A stretch of 17,188 nt of DNA. Source: an uncultured Lachnospiraceae bacterium (GTDB lineage: Bacteria; Bacillota; Clostridia; Lachnospirales; Lachnospiraceae). Of this stretch, positions 15,012 to 17,188 are shown piece by piece. The position numbers and the translations under genes were made by a program. Below the pieces are notes generated by a model. It saw nothing but the letters and a program-made list of their open reading frames with translations. It did not search any database and was not told where the DNA came from. The DNA lies in NCBI GenBank assembly GCA_910588285.1, contig CAJUQB010000099.1, positions 1 to 17,188 on the forward strand, given 5' to 3'. Within the stretch, counting starts at the first letter, position 1. Each line of letters begins with the position of its first letter.

Positions 15012-15518
15012 TTACGCTCCGCTTCTGCTGTCAGAAATATTTACTGGCATATCTTGTGTCTTATCCGATATTTCAGCCTGGTTTGCAGCTGCCGCTTTCT
15101 CCATCTTTTCTTTCTTCAACTGCTCTGTCCGTCCTAAATCCACATAGTGTGTCGCATATGCTTTTTCAATCTCCGGATTTCCGCTTTTGCTGAACCGCAG
15201 GGGGATTACCGGCTTATGTCCATGCCTTTTCTTCACACCCCACCGCTTGTAATAACAGAAAGACGGTTTCAGGTTCGTTTTCTTTGCATAGGACCGGATC
15301 TGTTTCATAATAAAGGAGAGCTTCTTTAAATTACACGTACACACCGCTTCCAGATACCGTACTTTCCCGAATCTCCAGTCCTCATACTTCTGCTTAGGCA
15401 GGACACCTATATCAACCAGCACATCAGCAGGGGCGGCATATCCCCTTTGCTGGCACTGGTGGTAGACAGCAGAATGTACTTTCCCTATCAGTTCTGATTC
15501 CTTCACTTTATCCTCCAT
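15012..15518 (-). CDS. Basic element cargo protein, unknown
   Basis: Predicted 168-residue cytoplasmic protein. Residues about 25-80 (RGYAAPADVLVDIGVLPKQKYEDWRFGKVRYLEAVC) look like a conserved domain, followed by a helix and a very basic stretch (CYYKRWGVKKRHGHKP). The tail is Lys/Glu/Ala-rich and helical. A nucleic-acid-binding role is possible from charge alone; no family is recognised. The start is taken as ATG at 15518, with GGGG 8 nt upstream; an earlier ATG at 15542 lies in the loop of a strong hairpin and has no ribosome site. Its GGGG is part of the 3' arm of that hairpin. Confidence 0.75.
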   Translation of the reverse strand: MEDKVKESELIGKVHSAVYHQCQQRGYAAPADVLVDIGVLPKQKYEDWRFGKVRYLEAVCTCNLKKLSFIMKQIRSYAKKTNLKPSFCYYKRWGVKKRHGHKPVIPLRFSKSGNPEIEKAYATHYVDLGRTEQLKKEKMEKAAAANQAEISDKTQDMPVNISDSRSGA

Positions 15519-15526
15519 GTGAATAA

Positions 15527-15554
15527 CCCCGGCTGTATTCATTTGCAGCCGGGG
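15527..15554 (-). terminator. 9-bp GC-rich hairpin after the Rpn gene, overlapping next gene's ribosome site
   Basis: CCCCGGCTG (15527-15535) and CAGCCGGGG (15546-15554) pair around a 10-nt loop. On the minus strand it follows the Rpn-like gene by 43 bp, but only TTATT follows, so termination is probably partial. The stem contains the GGGG that precedes the next gene's ATG at 15518, so the fold could also limit its translation. Confidence 0.55.
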
Positions 15555-15596
15555 ATTCTATATACTTTTCTTTTTGTATCTGCCTGCCACCAAGTA

Positions 15597-16499
15597 TTAT
15601 ATCGTTTGGAGCAGCCCTTTTTCAATTTCTCGAATGTCTTCCACAGACAATTCAGGAAAACAGCCTGCAATTTCTTCTGCCGACATTTTCCCCAACTTTA
15701 ACATATTTTCTACTCCACCCCTTACTGCCTCCTTTGCAGCCTCACGTCTTTCACTTGCTATATGGGTACGCATGATCTTCTCTTCATCAAACAAAGCCAT
15801 CATAATAGATATAACCTCCTTTTCTCTGCCTGCCAAAAACTTCCGAAGCACATCCCTGTCTTTACAGATACGGATGGTTTCCGTGACAGCCTCCCGGCTC
15901 CTTCCATACTGTTTCACCTGTTCATTATATACTTTTGTAAACGCAACATACTGGCTGATAATGTCATTCCCTTTATCTCCGTAAAGCACTTTAACCTTTA
16001 CTTCAATAGCACATTCTTTCCCGCCGAAAAATTCTTTGGAAAGTGAGATTGTTTCCGGTCTGCTGGCACGCTCTCCTGTAAAAATCATGTATAATTCTGG
16101 TTCTGGAACATGAACCTTCTTGCTCCCATATAAATCTGCATCCTGTTCCTCAAAATAGTCATGGTAAATCTGCACTAAATACATCAGCACACGTATAATA
16201 ATATTCATCGTCCATGAAGATTGATGCTCGACCAGAAACATGACTTTATCCCCAACCCTGAAAGCTAGATCGTTATAAATTCCATTCGTGAGGACGTTCC
16301 TTATGGTAATATCCATAAGCGCATCTTCCGTCGTCTCCGTATCCTCCGGATGGAGCGCACGGTATAACTGTATCAGATATTTCTTATCCTGAAAGAGCGT
16401 TGAAAAAACACTGTCTTTCGCCGTATATTTTGCAAACGCATTCTTTTTCTCCGCTGTTTTCTCTTTTGGTTCTTCCTGTAATGTTTCACCCTGCATCAT
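15597..16499 (-). CDS. Rpn-family PD-(D/E)XK nuclease-like protein
   Basis: Protein of 300 residues of the Rpn/YhgA-like (recombination-promoting nuclease, formerly putative transposase) type. The N-terminal domain shows the family order: KDSVFSTLFQDKKYLIQLYRALHPED, then NDLAFRVGDKVMFLVEHQSSW, in which the Asp and the E-H-Q of LVEHQ match the PD-(D/E)XK core, then INIIIR-like helix and PELYMIFTGE. The C-terminal 90 residues are charged and helical (SERREAAKEAVRGGVENMLKLGKM, ending in FPELSVEDIREIEKG), a usual tail for these proteins. The family is known to raise DNA breakage and recombination in E. coli; the role here is unknown. GAGGTG precedes two adjacent ATGs (16499, 16496); the second has better spacing. 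It has its own promoter. Confidence 0.88.
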   Translation of the reverse strand: MMQGETLQEEPKEKTAEKKNAFAKYTAKDSVFSTLFQDKKYLIQLYRALHPEDTETTEDALMDITIRNVLTNGIYNDLAFRVGDKVMFLVEHQSSWTMNIIIRVLMYLVQIYHDYFEEQDADLYGSKKVHVPEPELYMIFTGERASRPETISLSKEFFGGKECAIEVKVKVLYGDKGNDIISQYVAFTKVYNEQVKQYGRSREAVTETIRICKDRDVLRKFLAGREKEVISIMMALFDEEKIMRTHIASERREAAKEAVRGGVENMLKLGKMSAEEIAGCFPELSVEDIREIEKGLLQTI

Positions 16500-16564
16500 A
16501 TCACCTCGGTTCCAGATTTTGCCAATCAGTCCGGCAAATCGGCTATGCCCTGCCTTATAGTTTT

Positions 16565-16593
16565 ATTATACAGAGAAACTCCCGATTGTTCAA
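16565..16593 (-). promoter_or_regulatory. Sigma-A promoter of the Rpn-like gene
   Basis: Read on the minus strand: TTGAAC (16593-16588), 17-bp spacer, TATAAT (16570-16565), with TG just before the -10 (extended type). The start site near 16558 gives a leader of about 60 nt. Confidence 0.7.
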
Positions 16594-16598
16594 GACAT

Positions 16599-16646
16599 AA
16601 AAAGGGAGAAGCATCCGGCAGCATTCGCCAGACACTTCTCCTTTTC
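16599..16646 (-). terminator. Rho-independent terminator of the YodL-like gene
   Basis: On the minus strand GAAAAGGAGAAG is matched by CTTCTCCCTTTTT across a loop that holds a smaller GGC/GCC stem; the 3' arm ends in a T-run. It begins directly after the stop codon at 16647. Confidence 0.7.
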
Positions 16647-17105
16647 TTACTTCCGTCTGCGCTCCATATCCTCTGCCATTTCCATCTGCTGTGCCGGTTT
16701 TACACTCCGCTTTGCAATCTCTGCCTGTTTGCGGCGCAGCTTTGCCAGGACGGATACCCTGCCATTTTTCCCTTTTGGGGACATATTATTCCGCCTGCCG
16801 TCGATCATGTTGTAATTCTGTTCTTCATCTATCTCGGAACTTCGAAGATACTCCCCATTCTCCATATATTTCTGCCAGTTTTCAAGAGGCGGCTTATCCA
16901 TAGCATTGCTGGACTGCATCTGGATATGCCCACCGGATATTTCCTGATTTTGCGGCTCTGCGGTAAGCTGTGGCGGATTAAGGTAATCCTTGATCTGCTG
17001 CTGCACCGACTGGTCAAATCCATGATATGCATGGTCTACAACCAGTTTCCCTTCTTCATCCAGCACAACCCATGCCACTTCCTTCCCATAAGTTTCATGC
17101 TCCAT
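16647..17105 (-). CDS. YodL/DUF4316-like element protein, 5' end uncertain
   Basis: Protein of 152 residues counted from ATG at 17105. Residues 1-45 (EHETYGKEVAWVVLDEEGKL, then VDHAYHGFDQSVQQQIKDYL) resemble the YodL/DUF4316-type segment found in Firmicutes conjugative elements, from memory. A Gln/Asn/Pro-rich linker follows, and the C-terminal 50 residues are basic and helical (LAKLRRKQAEIAKRSVKP). The start is doubtful: there is no good ribosome site at 17105, and the frame continues upstream with GAKWALFDPNIIIIEGRQF, which reads like the same domain, until TGA at 17178-17180. So the real start may be a non-ATG codon in that stretch, or the gene has lost its 5' part. A terminator follows the stop. 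Confidence 0.65.
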   Translation of the reverse strand: MEHETYGKEVAWVVLDEEGKLVVDHAYHGFDQSVQQQIKDYLNPPQLTAEPQNQEISGGHIQMQSSNAMDKPPLENWQKYMENGEYLRSSEIDEEQNYNMIDGRRNNMSPKGKNGRVSVLAKLRRKQAEIAKRSVKPAQQMEMAEDMERRRK

Positions 17106-17188
17106 CAGAAAGAACTGCCTGCCTTCTATGATGATGATATTGGGGTCAAATAAGGCCCATTTAGCACCTTGAAAACTTCACACAAATA

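Overview
The window looks like a piece of a Clostridia chromosome, most likely Lachnospiraceae. The grounds are the AT-rich low-GC coding style, Firmicutes-type GGAGG ribosome sites, a CD1871A-type CXXC microprotein, a relaxase resembling the Tn1549 type, and the general gene set. No RNA gene and no CRISPR array is visible. This assignment is inference from gene families, not from a marker gene.

Layout. (1) 1-2859: a beta-galactosidase (minus strand, cut by the left edge) and a divergent AraC-family regulator, a typical local sugar-utilisation switch. (2) 2913-5483: a small Lachnospiraceae-type protein, a stand-alone winged-helix regulator without a receiver domain, and a decayed gene for a long Gly-heptad-repeat surface protein (two fragments in different frames, start lost). 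(3) 5647-9618: the most coherent unit. A minus-strand operon encodes a 46-aa CXXC membrane microprotein, a polytopic 4Fe-4S membrane protein and a TlpA/ResA-type thioredoxin lipoprotein. A divergent response regulator/sensor kinase pair shares its 5' region. Together they look like a membrane electron-transfer chain that carries reducing power to an extracytoplasmic thiol oxidoreductase, under its own two-component control. (4) 9619-10642: a scar in which the C-terminal half of an IS110-family transposase abuts the last 79 codons of a TauE/SafE permease. (5) 10720-11715: a tiny membrane protein and a DUF2238-like membrane protein. (6) 11716-17188: one end of a mobilizable or conjugative element. 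It has a gene-free, hairpin-rich stretch that is a good oriT candidate, mobC and relaxase genes on the plus strand, then a convergent block of minus-strand cargo (two unknown conserved-looking proteins, an Rpn/PD-(D/E)XK nuclease-like protein, and a YodL/DUF4316-like protein whose 5' end is unclear at the right edge).

The best candidates for something under-described are the redox operon with its overlapping divergent promoters and 7-bp inverted repeat, and the pair of matched hairpins (7-bp stem, 5-nt C-rich loop) upstream of mobC. Family assignments below rest on motifs read by eye; no database search was run.
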